Made by a program: the position numbers and the translations under genes
From: JADJRG01 sp964474905
Lineage (GTDB): Bacteria; Myxococcota_A; Polyangia; Nannocystales; Nannocystaceae
Reading direction: 5' to 3'
Assembly (NCBI GenBank): GCA_964474905.1
Contig: CAYYUP010000013.1
Span: 46,022 to 110,021 of the forward strand
Length of the DNA: 64,000 nt
Shown here: positions 45,301 through 53,734 of the stretch, piece after piece
How positions within the stretch are numbered: the stretch's first letter is position 1
Layout: each line of letters begins with the position of its first letter
Notes under the pieces: generated by a model
Told to the model about the DNA's origin: nothing
The model's input: the letters and a program-made list of their open reading frames with translations, nothing else
Database searches by the model: none

Positions 45301-47087
45301 CCACCAGCACTCGCGAGTCCGAACCCGAGCAAGCGCTGCAGCTCGCCCAGAGTGCCCTCAGCGAAATGCCCGAGGACCCCGAACTTCTGAACCTGGTCCT
45401 AGAGCTCGGCGAAACACAGCTAGAGAACGACACACGCGATGCCCTGATGGAGCGCCTCCTGGGTCTGCGCGAAGGCGATGACGCGGCTCGTATCGCCCGT
45501 GCTCTGCATCAGCTCCGCGCCGAGCTAGGCGACAGCGAAGGCGCCCTGCGTGCACTCCAAAGCGGCTATCAACGCGCCCCTGGGGATCCGGGCATCTTCG
45601 CCCTGTTAGAGGCACACCTCCGCGAAAGCGATCAATTCGCCGCGCTCGCCACCCTCCTCCAAGAGTCCGCGAAGTCGGCCGATACCGATACCGAGCGGTC
45701 CAACATGCTCCACGAAGCAGCTCTCCTGCTCCGCGACAAGCAGTCGGATCCCTCCTCCGCCGCGCTCCTCTTGCTCGACGCTTGCGCTGCGGATCCTGGC
45801 AATCCGGCGGTCCGATTGGCCCTCGCCGAAACCCTCGCCCTCGCCGGCGATCTCGATGCTGCTCTCGAGACAATCGCCGAGGGTCTGACGTCGACCGCCG
45901 ACCTCGCGCAAGAGGTCGCCTTCCTCCGCTGTCGAGCCTCGATCTACAGCAAGGCCGACGATCTCGCAGCCGCGCTCAAGGACCTCACAGAGGCCTACTC
46001 GATCGACCCAGACGTGAGCGCCGACGACCTTTTGGCGGCGCTCCAGCTCTCGGTTGCCCGCGCCCAGGGCCGAGATGACGAACGAGAGCTGACCTTCCGT
46101 CTGATCGACCTCCTGCTCGCCCACTCCCAGGACGCTCCGGCTCGCGAAATCCTCTCCGCTTGGGTCAGCCGCAACGCTGCCGATACCGAAGCCATGACCG
46201 GTCTCTGGCGCCTCGATGCCCGCAACGAAAATTGGGAGAGCGTCGTCAACATCTGCTCGAAGCTGGTGATCATGGCGACCGATGAGCTACAGGCAGAAGC
46301 CGGCCTCGCGCTCGCCGACGCCAGCGTGCACCTCGATCGCTCACAGGCTGCCCGCTTCGGCCTCGAGTACGTGCGCTCCAAGCAGCCCGAGAACCGGGCG
46401 ATCCGCGACAAGCTCTACGCCCTCTACGAGCAGCTCGGGGCGATCCGCGAACTCGCCAGCCTGCTGATCGAAGATGCGAGCGCCCAAGAGGACCCAAAAC
46501 TCCGCCTGCCGATGCTGCAACGCGCCGCCGACATGCTTCTCGACCACGGCGACCGAGTGACGTTGATCCCGGTACTCTCGGAGATCATCAATCTCGACCC
46601 ACGCGACCGCGAGAGCGCCCTGACCCTGGCAGGCGTACATCTGCAGGCCGGCCACTTGGATCAAGCCGACGAGATCATCAATCAAATCATCGCCGGTATG
46701 GGCAACCGCAAGTCGCCCGAACTCGGGCAGATGTTCTACCGCAAGGCACTGATCGCCCGAGCCAAGGGCGATCGCGATACCGAACTCAACAATCTGCAGG
46801 AGGCTTTGATCTGCGACAAGGACAATGGCCTACTCGCAGCCGAACTCGCCGAACTCGCCGAGGTCCTAGAAAATTGGGACGTCGCGATGCGAGTGCTCCG
46901 CACGATCACGATGATGGACAGCGGTGAATGCCCGATCTCCAAGGCCGAGGCCTACGCTCGCCAGGCCCGGATCGCCCACCGCACAGGGGACTCCAAGCGA
47001 GCGATCTTCTGGGCTCGCCGCGCGACTCAAGAGGATCCTGAGCTCGAAGAGGCCCATGCTCTGCTCCGGCGCCTCGAGAACGAATAG
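39366..47087 (+). CDS. Giant cytosolic TPR protein
   Basis: A 2573-residue protein with no signal peptide or TM segment. It consists almost throughout of two-helix repeats of TPR/SEL1 type, with recurring units such as GDxEGALxxYRxIL, AELLxxAxxxxD and ALxLDPxxxxA (for example ATRLYAEALSLDPERKEARL near residue 615), so roughly 65-75 repeats. There is no catalytic domain; it would act as a scaffold. GC and codon bias are uniform over the whole 7.7 kb, arguing for one intact gene. Very large TPR proteins are common in myxobacteria; the partner here is unknown. A hairpin terminator follows at 47104. Confidence 0.93.
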   Translation: MSVKNDSGVEQPLAAALRAAESSPDSDDAWDHLESLADSQQEPDEVAALYRDILRRSLSAGLRTHLAERAVRFHEEWYGDQRQAITDLLLQILERDPGARWALDRLTVALTASEAWDELLEVYDRVLVNTASDEIRREILAEAAHVAKEFADKPDLAADYLLGQVAIDSDNKKLAATVERLLERLGRFVDLVGLWEGQLAQLSASDARDLRVKIAGLYISRLDKPVPALIELQVVLDEVPSYPSACAELERLMSLDTAPIDLRRKAFKLLRQAYDSASRGDDVIRLIKAALDFSDSDEERALHRDLGNRLAVRGDDPGALSAYSELLRLTPSDSEARKQLRQIATRADLHDLHASALQNAAEATEGGMRLTLLLDAAQLRREALGDVEGALTLYREILGSAEVDPSTASIAAHNLASLLSQDDQREERLQVLERLADLEGAPAIRQSILGEAAHLAEVLDKRERALSIWSHRLDCDDDDVEAMSAVIRLLETLERWQDLVEALLRRAKAPVIKLQQRADLLKAAEVRAFRLGNIDGAIELLLNVREDFGEDPEVLKALDRQLTACARFDELAALLERSAGTSASHTGWLYVRAAELHLRDLDDKETATRLYAEALSLDPERKEARLGLREVLSIETCRSVAVRALLTAFQRVDDWSGVLELIEPRIALATDDYDRASLLAEAARIFERRGDDPVGARSMLARALISDPGDVTHEHELRRLTEATDAWKEFTETLATAAVRAAEAPARAAQLWYARGEALAKHLDDIGEAATSFAEAAKRAPDHLEYQDATARQAARAGRWQISANAAVKALRGHHKHDTSLLNEIAEAAKSEHAWKAVADAMQAAADEFGERLTPQSARQLELAIADWYEHCGEDNAAIAATEKASQRDPNDLEVLRSLAHRLRTRSPIERIDNLLRIDALAISDLDPLREAAAMAFASDDDELVRNTLYRLYRKAARMWARDEVGTGIIQPGNAALWALDEVCKRSAPELSARLLLDGATLPVSRDKARDLRRQAAELLAGIDQQARAIDLYFGIISEGDESLADVLRLADLCTEEGRTAELLELRNRELGHTEDADRRLELRLEIARLAGELETRDSRIGALRANLTERTGHPKTLEILGTILCERGRFAELAEILEDQAHKLAAEDSPEPAAALWTEAAQLAEDALGDQLRAIRAYTEVATLAPSTKAIDALARLHLQRDEAAEAATWLKRRLADAATNERVAILLKLGRTLIAAGAEEEATATLQTAFVEAPRNAEVRKLLLGLLRGQGDAMALADTLALAAKHVTDTTTVLAYARESASLYQGEIGAPELAVPVLERALAIAENDRGLKMMLARGLLSSGHLPQAKHLLAELVESFGRRRSAERAEIHLLLSQVLHADDEIAPAIDQLEAASSMDPGNIAILRSLAELARQSGQLARSERAYRTLLVNLRRTESNALAEIGPAEVLLKLGRIAKERGQDDKANELVESAIDALADSDAEAPRLQADLRERQEFTLLRRVIEARLGHVENPRQRATILAELAEVLSSDLQEPEQALDALLRALEVDPGSADRHDTARDLAERLDLSAPYRECLLRLLESTRRPSDAHARFELLLRLGGLVEQKGEDLELAAGYYKEAEDTGVRLIDAWRAGARVAATRGDTETQVRLLELLSEVGAGEDESRVDALYRVAEIQLADPERISDGLDALLKALDDEPRFGRASLILQQASLREPVSERLLEIYEDVARRTEDTKLLLHALERRVTQSNATLELAREAATLALSLEAWEQAESLLLRSLELAKGQPLSWALLALSGRRLDAGDLAGAIRWLGEAADHSPLSELLPLATTIAEQALTDDGDPSLAAKLYERLLERDSTSREIWEPLVAIYRRMGDLERLEKLVSEIVDGIQDPSERNLLRRALAEELLTHEERSADVVTLLRAALTEDPQDSASRELLTAHLEHTGDQQALAELLCAELETARTAGDSVTIKALTLKIATSTRESEPEQALQLAQSALSEMPEDPELLNLVLELGETQLENDTRDALMERLLGLREGDDAARIARALHQLRAELGDSEGALRALQSGYQRAPGDPGIFALLEAHLRESDQFAALATLLQESAKSADTDTERSNMLHEAALLLRDKQSDPSSAALLLLDACAADPGNPAVRLALAETLALAGDLDAALETIAEGLTSTADLAQEVAFLRCRASIYSKADDLAAALKDLTEAYSIDPDVSADDLLAALQLSVARAQGRDDERELTFRLIDLLLAHSQDAPAREILSAWVSRNAADTEAMTGLWRLDARNENWESVVNICSKLVIMATDELQAEAGLALADASVHLDRSQAARFGLEYVRSKQPENRAIRDKLYALYEQLGAIRELASLLIEDASAQEDPKLRLPMLQRAADMLLDHGDRVTLIPVLSEIINLDPRDRESALTLAGVHLQAGHLDQADEIINQIIAGMGNRKSPELGQMFYRKALIARAKGDRDTELNNLQEALICDKDNGLLAAELAELAEVLENWDVAMRVLRTITMMDSGECPISKAEAYARQARIAHRTGDSKRAIFWARRATQEDPELEEAHALLRRLENE

Positions 47088-47103
47088 GTCCCTAGGCACC
47101 GCA

Positions 47104-47132
47104 GGACGCCCCGCAAACGCAGGGCGTCCTTC
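47104..47132 (+). terminator. Probable terminator of the giant TPR gene
   Basis: A perfect eight-base stem GGACGCCC / GGGCGTCC with a ten-base loop begins 17 bases after the stop at 47087. Only two T follow, so termination may be partial or Rho-assisted. Confidence 0.65.
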
Positions 47133-47542
47133 GTAGCGCATGACGAGGGAGGTGTGTCGCCGCTGGCCAGCATCGGTCGACGGTGGGCAACCGTAACAAC
47201 CGATACTGGCCGAGGGCGGCGGAAGCGAAGACAAGAAAAAACCGCGTGGGCGCGCCGGTAGTTCTCTCTTCACTGCTCATCGCAGCCTCAAATAGTCCGA
47301 CGAATAGGTCGCGAAAGCGAAATAGCGACATCATCGTCGGGCAGTTTGAGAGCAGAGACGGCCATCGACCTGGGCCGGGTGGGCGCCCGGCTGAGGTGAC
47401 AAGCTGGCATAGCGTCTAGCTGGGTCACGCCAAAGAGGCACGAATACGAACTCCGTTGGCACGCTGGTGATAGCAAGCTGCACCGAGAGCCAAAATTACG
47501 GGCCTCGGCGAGAATGGCGAGGCACTTGCAACACAGGGTCAC
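47133..47542. other. Intergenic stretch with a two-tier hairpin
   Basis: About 410 bases without a convincing gene. At 47297-47340 an outer stem CCGACGA / TCGTCGG encloses an inner stem GTCGC (47308-47312) / GCGAC (47325-47329), a structure that could belong to a 5' leader RNA of the gene at 47543 or to a small RNA. The rest shows nothing I can support. Confidence 0.45.
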
Positions 47543-47947
47543 ATGACCTCAGGACTCACATCCCTCGTCTTCATCACAGCAATCATGTCAGCCCCGACGT
47601 CACCGCCCGCGAAGGGTGGCAACAGCTCAGCCCGAGGGACCCAGGTCGAGGTCGAGGTCGTCGAGCAGCGCGGCGCTCGGACCTCACGTTTTCACTTTGT
47701 CGTCGCGGTGCACGGAGAGGTCGAAGCGTGGATTTCGAATGCCAAGGACGCGCGCCACTGCAAGCTCAGGAGCGAGCCGCGGCATTCCAACATTCACCTC
47801 GATCTTCGCTGCGGCGGCGACGGAGGCAATAGGCGTGAACTCCATGTGGTCGCAACCCGCGGGCTCAGGCTCCAAGAGCGAACCATGCTCGCAGAGATCC
47901 AAGAGCCGGGGGGTGCAAAAAGCCAGGTCTTTGCAACCCTCCGCTAA
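47543..47947 (+). CDS. Small exported protein, unknown function
   Basis: A 134-residue protein. The N terminus (MTSGLTSLVFITAIMSAPTSPPAKG) looks like a signal peptide. The mature part is one beta-rich domain of about 110 residues with two Cys (ARHCKL, LDLRCGG), starting VEVEVVEQRGARTSRFHFVV and ending LAEIQEPGGAKSQVFATL. The pattern suggests a small beta-sandwich; I do not recognise the family. It converges with the ADYC lipoprotein gene. Confidence 0.7.
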   Translation: MTSGLTSLVFITAIMSAPTSPPAKGGNSSARGTQVEVEVVEQRGARTSRFHFVVAVHGEVEAWISNAKDARHCKLRSEPRHSNIHLDLRCGGDGGNRRELHVVATRGLRLQERTMLAEIQEPGGAKSQVFATLR

Positions 47948-47982
47948 CAGGAGCAGCGCCCCGCGAGGCGCCGCATTGCCTG

Positions 47983-49026
47983 CTATTTCACGAGCTTGGT
48001 GTGCACCTCGTCCCCCCAATCGCCCGAGACCCCGAATTCCTCACATTGCTTGATCCCGCAATGGGCCCGCACAATCTCGTAGGTCACCGCGGGATGACGC
48101 GGCTCGTACAGGCAAGCTGCACCACCGCCGACGACCCACTGGGCCTCGGTCGAGAGATCACCGTCGCCAAAGACGTTGTAGCCCCAATCATCCTCGATCT
48201 GCAGTGCTGTGCCGGGCTCCGTGTAAGATGTGCCATCAGCGCAGTAGTCGGCCCGCGCTACCCGAGTCATGAGTTCATGGCGCGCACGACCGACCTCGTA
48301 GTTGACATACCCCCAGTCGGACTGGACCTTGCCAACCGCGCCAGAGAAGCAAGCGACAAACATCAGGTTGGGATCGTTCGTAAAGTCCCCACTCCCCGTA
48401 TCGACATGCAGGCGCCCATTGGCGAGCGCGTGCAAGCTTCCAGTATCCAGGTCTTTCTCGCAGATGGGGACCGGAGACTTGCTCTGCTCGACTTTGGCGG
48501 CGCCGAGGCCTCCGACCTCCCAGCTCCGATAGGTCCAGAGGTAGGCCCAGTACGGGGTCCCCTGCGCAGTGTGCGTGCTTTTTACATCATCGATATGACC
48601 GATAAAGGACGTATCGAGCGAGTTATCGTGGTCGTAGTCGATCTCGATATGCCACTCCGAGTCCTTGAAATCGTGACCCCTGTAGACGGTCCCGTACTTT
48701 TTGCCGTGGATTTCGCCCTTGTCGACCCAAATCTCGTCAATACCGGGGAACAGGCAGAGTTCGTCGCCGTAGACCTGCGGGTCGATGCAAACCATGTGGA
48801 GCTTCGTGCCCTTGTGCACATTGCCGGTCCTGATGTCGAGCTCGCTCCACTCGAAGTCGCCGAGGAAGCTTGTATTGAGCTTCATGCCAAAGGGACCGCG
48901 GAAGGAGCTCTCAGCCTCGGCGCCAAAATCGAGCTCGGGCTCGGCATCGCAGCCGAGGGTCAGGGTCAGAGTCGCGGCCAGGGTCAGAATCGTGGTCAGA
49001 GTCTTCATCGTCGTGTTCGCTTTCAT
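47983..49026 (-). CDS. ADYC-domain lipoprotein
   Basis: ATG 49026 (MKANTTMKTLTTILTLAATLTLTLGCDAE) gives a good lipobox; ATG 49008 is an alternative, and the open frame to 49158 adds a non-signal leader. The protein has 347 residues. The central and C-terminal parts carry eight or more Cys and the sequence RVARADYCADGTSYTEPG, the motif that names the ADYC domain, described in myxobacterial exported proteins of unknown function. Late segments (HPAVTYEIVRAHCGIKQC) are also typical. It is divergent from the second ECF sigma gene, with 294 bases between them and no structure I can support there. Confidence 0.82.
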   Translation of the reverse strand: MKANTTMKTLTTILTLAATLTLTLGCDAEPELDFGAEAESSFRGPFGMKLNTSFLGDFEWSELDIRTGNVHKGTKLHMVCIDPQVYGDELCLFPGIDEIWVDKGEIHGKKYGTVYRGHDFKDSEWHIEIDYDHDNSLDTSFIGHIDDVKSTHTAQGTPYWAYLWTYRSWEVGGLGAAKVEQSKSPVPICEKDLDTGSLHALANGRLHVDTGSGDFTNDPNLMFVACFSGAVGKVQSDWGYVNYEVGRARHELMTRVARADYCADGTSYTEPGTALQIEDDWGYNVFGDGDLSTEAQWVVGGGAACLYEPRHPAVTYEIVRAHCGIKQCEEFGVSGDWGDEVHTKLVK

Positions 49027-49320
49027 CAGAGTCGCCGGGGTTCGCCCAAACCCGCGCAGCGCTCCGTCTTCTGTCAGAGCAGTGATCCTCAGCCCCCGGT
49101 CAATTGCCCTTTTTTTGAAAAAAATAAAGACACCTCTTCGCCTCTTTGGGGGCGCCATCTAGCGCTCCCTTCAGTGCGAATACGCCCGTAGCGCATGAGG
49201 GTTTCCAGCCCCCGAGCACGCATCCCCGAATTCGCCCATACTGCCAAAGCCCACACAGGTGGCGCGAACTTGCGGTCTAGCTGTCACCATCAACCCCCAG
49301 GCCTCCGCTATCATAGCTGC

Positions 49321-49935
49321 GTGCTCGCCGATGAAGACCTCCTGACGGCCTGGCGCAACGGTGACGAGAACGCCGGCGTCGAACTCTTTGAGCGCCACTA
49401 CGATGGGATCTCCCGCTTCTTCAAGAGCAAGGCCTGGGATGCCGCTGGCGATCTGATCCAGCGCACCTTCCTCGCCTGCCTGGAGACCCGCGATCGCATG
49501 CGCGAAGGCACGAGCTTTCGCTCCTACCTCTTTGGCATCGCTCGCAACATCCTCTTTGAGCACTACCGGGGAAAGCGGCGCGACGGTCGGCTCCTCGACT
49601 TTGCGGCGCGCTCCCTGGAGGACCTCGGGGCAACACCGACCACCGCACTCGCCCAGGCCCAAGAGAGTCGCCTGCTCCTACAAGCGCTCCGCCAGATCCC
49701 CCTCGAGCACCAGATGATCCTCGAACTCTATTACTGGGAGGACATGACCGCCCGCGAGATCGCCGACGTTCTCGAGGTCCCCGAGGGCACCGCGCGAACC
49801 CGCATCCGCAGAGCCAAACAGCTGCTCGAGTCGGAGCTTACGTCGCAAGCGTCGACGCCCAAGCTGCTCGCGAGCACGGTCTCCGATCTCGACACCTGGG
49901 CCTCCCAACTCCGGGCCGCGCTCCAGGAGCGCTAG
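49321..49935 (+). CDS. ECF-type RNA polymerase sigma factor, copy 2
   Basis: GTG 49321 gives 204 residues and aligns the start exactly with copy 1 (LLTAWRNGDENAGVELF against LLAAWRAGDLRAGEALF). Region 2 is RHYDGISRFFKSKA ... DLIQRTFLACLET ... FRSYLFGIARNILFEHY; region 4 is HQMILELYYWEDMTAREIADVLEVP with TARTRIRRAKQLL. The Ser/Thr kinase gene starts 51 bases downstream on the same strand, so sigma and kinase are probably co-transcribed. A kinase-controlled ECF sigma is the most likely arrangement. Confidence 0.92.
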   Translation: MLADEDLLTAWRNGDENAGVELFERHYDGISRFFKSKAWDAAGDLIQRTFLACLETRDRMREGTSFRSYLFGIARNILFEHYRGKRRDGRLLDFAARSLEDLGATPTTALAQAQESRLLLQALRQIPLEHQMILELYYWEDMTAREIADVLEVPEGTARTRIRRAKQLLESELTSQASTPKLLASTVSDLDTWASQLRAALQER

Positions 49936-49986
49936 CGCACGACGACAGCGCGGGCAATTGATCCGCCGTCGACGGTCACTCCCCGG

Positions 49987-52900
49987 ATGGAGTCGCACCG
50001 GCGCTCGCTGGCAATTGCCGACTCTGTGGGAGATCCTGTGAAGCACTCGAAGATCCAGCGACTACTCGGCCTAGGCCCCGCCAAGCGCCCACAGCTCGAT
50101 GTCATCGACGGAGGACACGCCGTGCAAAAAGACGACACGCTAGGCGATAGCCTCGCGCAGACCCAGCTCGGGTCCGATCGCTCGAGCCGCGAACACTACA
50201 GCGGCGCAAACAGTCTCGCGGAGACGAGGGCCGTCGCCAGCGACCTCCGACACCCCGACTCGTCCGCTCAGGATACCGGCCCCGTCAGCTTGGCCGAGAC
50301 CCAGACTCCGCGGGCTGACTACACCGCATCCAGCTCTCCGCTCGCCGACAAGAGCACCCCTGCGCTGGTCCAAACCATGCTCGCCAGCGGTATCAACGAG
50401 GCTGCCGATGTCACAGCACAGGAGGACGTGAGCCTCTCGCAAACCCTGAGCCCTGCGGATGACATCGCCGCGAGAGATGCGAGTGAGGCGAATGAAAGCG
50501 AAGAGCTGAGCTTCGTCCGCACGCTCACTCCTGCGGACATCGCCCGCTCCGCCTCGAGGGGCTCTGGCGCGAGAGCTTCGCTGCGCCGCGACGAGGCGAT
50601 CACCGATGACCCCGACCTCGCCCAGCGCCTGCTAAAACCCGAAGGCGAGGACCATCGCCTCAAAGATTTGATCCGCGCCCGCCTCTTCCGCAAGAGCGCA
50701 GCGCCGGTGAAAATCGGCCGCTACACGATTCTCGATCGCCTCGGCGAGGGCGGCATGGGCGTGGTCTACACCGCCTTTGACGACAAGCTCGAGCGCAAGA
50801 TCGCGATCAAGGTGATGCGCTCTGACAGCTCGGAGGGCTCCAATGGACGGATTCGGCTGATCCGCGAGGCGCAGGCGATGGCCCGCCTGGCACACCCCCA
50901 CATCGTCACCGTGCACGAGGTCGGCGAGGTCGACGAGCAGATCTTCGTCGCGATGGAGTACGTGCGCGGCCAGAGTCTCGATCAATGGCAGCAAGAGATC
51001 CATCCCTGGCGCGAGGTCGTCGAAGTCTTTCGCCAAGCCGGACGTGGCCTCGCCGCCGCACACGAGGCGGGCATTGTTCACCGCGATTTTAAACCCCACA
51101 ACGTACTGCTCGGTGACGACGGCACCGCAAAGGTCCTCGACTTCGGCCTCGCCCGATCGCTGTCACAGCCACAGCTCAGCGCCGCTGCTGACGGGGGCCA
51201 AAGCTCCGACCCTACCGAACCTGCCACCGCGACCGAGCCCGGCCAAGGCGAGCCACAGAGCACAGCAATCTGTCTCTTAGACCAGCGTCTTACTCGGACC
51301 GGAGCGGTCATGGGTACGCCTGCTTACATGGCACCAGAGCAGCACATCGGTCTGCCGGCGACCGTCCAAAGTGACCAATTTTCCTTCTGCGTCGCGCTCT
51401 ACGAAGGCCTCTACGGGGAGCTTCCCTTTGAGGCAGATTCGCTGTCGATGCTGATCACCAGCGTCACCGAGGGCAAGGTCAAAGAGCCGCCCGCCGCCGC
51501 CAAGATCCCGGGCTGGCTGCGCAAAGTTGTGCTCCGCGGCCTCGCGGTCGATCCTTCGCGGCGTTTTTCATCGGTCACGGAGCTGCTCACCGAGCTAGGT
51601 CGCGATCCCGTCGCCCGCCGCCGTCGCTTCTTGGCCACCGCCGTCTTCGCCGGATTCGTCGGCGCTGCCGGTTTTGGTGCGGCGAGCATGAGTTCCGCAG
51701 AGGTCGCGCTCTGCACAGGCGCGACCGAGGAGATCGCCGCGATCTGGGGTGCCGAGCAACAAGACGAGGTCGAGCGCGCGATCAAAGCGACCGGTGTCGC
51801 CTACGCCGACGAGACCTGGGAGAAGATCGCCCCACGCCTACACTCCTACGCCGACGAATGGGCCGCGATGCGCACCGAGGCCTGCGAGAGCCACCAGAGC
51901 GGCAAGCACTCAGAGCGCCTCTTTGACCTGCGCACCGCCTGTCTCGACCAACGCCAGGCCGAATTTTCTGCCCTTCTCGATGTGCTCTCCGCAGCCGACG
52001 CAACGATTGTCTTCAACTCGGTAGATGCGATCAACGGCCTCTCGGATCTCGCCGCTTGCAAAGATACATCCGCCCTGAACGCGGTACTTCCTCCGCCGGA
52101 AGACAAAGAGATCGCCAAAACGGTATCCATCGTCCGCTCCAAGCTGGCAAGGGCCAAGGCCCTCGAACACGCAGGTAAGGCTCGCGACGGCATCGAACTT
52201 GTCTCGGCTATCAGCACAGTCACTCATTCGACCGAGTACTCACCGCTCGAAGCCGAATTCGATCTCCGTATGGGCAGCCTCTCGATGGAGGCCGGTGACG
52301 CCGATGTCGCCGAAGAGCGGCTCAGCCGCGCTCTTAGCCTCGCCATCGCCATCGGTCATGATCATGTTGCGCTCGAGGCTCTTACAAAACGTATCTACCT
52401 CCGAGCCTTCCACGCATCAAGCCCTGAGGCTGCAATCAATGACGTGTGGTTGGGTGAGTCATTTCTTCAACGAGCACACGCAAATGAGTATGAGAGATCC
52501 CTCTTCTACAACAACGCGGGCTCTGCATACGATGAATCTGGTGACACTGAGGCTGCGCTCAACCACTATCGAACGGCCCTTTCTGGACGCCACAGAAGTG
52601 CCACTCAATCCCACCACACAATGGGCATTATCCTAAGCAATATCGGCGTTACCCAACTCAAGCAGGAAAATTACGAAGAAGCGTCTCAGTCCTTCGAAGA
52701 TGCAGTCGAAGTCCTCGACGAGAGCCTCGGGCACCTCCATCCTCATGTACTCATTGTCCACTCGAACCTCGCCCTCGCCCTTCGCGGCAGCGGCCGACTT
52801 CAAAGGGCTGAATCTGAGAGTCAGATCGCTCTTGCCGGAGCTCTTACCGGGCAATTTGATAACCTAATGTTATTGAACATGACCCGATATCACGCGGCTT

Positions 52901-53667
52901 CCATTGCGCTAAGTCGTCGAGATCTTACAAAAGCAGAGACACTCGTTCGTTCGATTATTAAGACAGCCCATGAAGACATGGGTATCTACTTCGGGTTAGC
53001 ATTTGAGGCGCACCACTGGCTCGCCAAGGTACACGCACTCAGCGGCGATCTCGACGCCGCGCTCGCGGAGCATGAGCTGGGATTGGACTTGCTCAGCGAA
53101 GAGGATTCGATCGAGCCCACTGTGCACGCCGATGCGCTCGACGCCTACGGCGACACCCTTCGGCTTGCCGGCGATTTGCCAGCATCGGAGGCCAAGCTCC
53201 TCCAGGCGCTCGCGATCCGCGAGGACAGGTTGCCGCCCAAGACTCCTTCGCTCGCCATCACCCTAGAAAAACTCGCGCAGACCTACATCGCCATGGAGCG
53301 CTACGACGATGCTGATAGCTCACTGTCGCGAGCCAAGGCGATCGTCGACAGTGAACTGCCGCCCACGAGCCAGCTGGGCGCCAGCGTGCTGCGAACCTTT
53401 GCCGAACTCGAACTCGCCCGAGGCGATGCCGATGCCGCTGTCAAACGCGCTCGGGCGGCCCTCGAGATCCACGAATCGACACGCGATGACGACGACGGCG
53501 AGCTCGCGCTCACACGCTTTACGGTGGCACGGGCCCTCGCTTCGCAGAGCCCCGAAAACGCAGAGTCCAAAACCCTCGCAACCGCCGCTCTGGAACTCCT
53601 GCGCTCTCGTGGAGAGGGCTGGGCGCCGGAAGCAGAGCGAATCGCCACCTGGTTACAGAGCCGCTAG
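49987..53667 (+). CDS. Ser/Thr protein kinase with long disordered N terminus, TM segment and TPR region, copy 2
   Basis: A 1226-residue protein. Residues 1-240 are disordered and carry repeated Thr motifs (SLAETQTP, SLSQTLSPADDIA, SFVRTLTPADIA), plausible phosphorylation sites. The kinase domain covers about 243-520: GEGGMG, Lys275, HRDFKPHN (Asp367), DFG (Asp385), GTPAYMAPEQ. A TM helix (ATAVFAGFVGAAGFGAASM, about 546-565) leads to a Cys-containing region and about ten TPR units. It resembles copy 1 both in the kinase and after the TM helix (VAYADETWE, ACESHQSGKHSERLFDLRTACLDQR). Bases about 52380-53000 are clearly lower in GC than the rest of the gene. Confidence 0.95.
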   Translation: MESHRRSLAIADSVGDPVKHSKIQRLLGLGPAKRPQLDVIDGGHAVQKDDTLGDSLAQTQLGSDRSSREHYSGANSLAETRAVASDLRHPDSSAQDTGPVSLAETQTPRADYTASSSPLADKSTPALVQTMLASGINEAADVTAQEDVSLSQTLSPADDIAARDASEANESEELSFVRTLTPADIARSASRGSGARASLRRDEAITDDPDLAQRLLKPEGEDHRLKDLIRARLFRKSAAPVKIGRYTILDRLGEGGMGVVYTAFDDKLERKIAIKVMRSDSSEGSNGRIRLIREAQAMARLAHPHIVTVHEVGEVDEQIFVAMEYVRGQSLDQWQQEIHPWREVVEVFRQAGRGLAAAHEAGIVHRDFKPHNVLLGDDGTAKVLDFGLARSLSQPQLSAAADGGQSSDPTEPATATEPGQGEPQSTAICLLDQRLTRTGAVMGTPAYMAPEQHIGLPATVQSDQFSFCVALYEGLYGELPFEADSLSMLITSVTEGKVKEPPAAAKIPGWLRKVVLRGLAVDPSRRFSSVTELLTELGRDPVARRRRFLATAVFAGFVGAAGFGAASMSSAEVALCTGATEEIAAIWGAEQQDEVERAIKATGVAYADETWEKIAPRLHSYADEWAAMRTEACESHQSGKHSERLFDLRTACLDQRQAEFSALLDVLSAADATIVFNSVDAINGLSDLAACKDTSALNAVLPPPEDKEIAKTVSIVRSKLARAKALEHAGKARDGIELVSAISTVTHSTEYSPLEAEFDLRMGSLSMEAGDADVAEERLSRALSLAIAIGHDHVALEALTKRIYLRAFHASSPEAAINDVWLGESFLQRAHANEYERSLFYNNAGSAYDESGDTEAALNHYRTALSGRHRSATQSHHTMGIILSNIGVTQLKQENYEEASQSFEDAVEVLDESLGHLHPHVLIVHSNLALALRGSGRLQRAESESQIALAGALTGQFDNLMLLNMTRYHAASIALSRRDLTKAETLVRSIIKTAHEDMGIYFGLAFEAHHWLAKVHALSGDLDAALAEHELGLDLLSEEDSIEPTVHADALDAYGDTLRLAGDLPASEAKLLQALAIREDRLPPKTPSLAITLEKLAQTYIAMERYDDADSSLSRAKAIVDSELPPTSQLGASVLRTFAELELARGDADAAVKRARAALEIHESTRDDDDGELALTRFTVARALASQSPENAESKTLATAALELLRSRGEGWAPEAERIATWLQSR

Positions 53668-53734
53668 CCGCGGCCTGTGAGGCCTCTCGGCACGAGCGCT
53701 CCCGAATGCCAATGGACTCGGGCAGCGAATCGGA

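Noticed and set aside
47450..47480. TGGCACGCTGG as a sigma-54 promoter
   Set aside because: The -12 element TTGC is missing at the required spacing.
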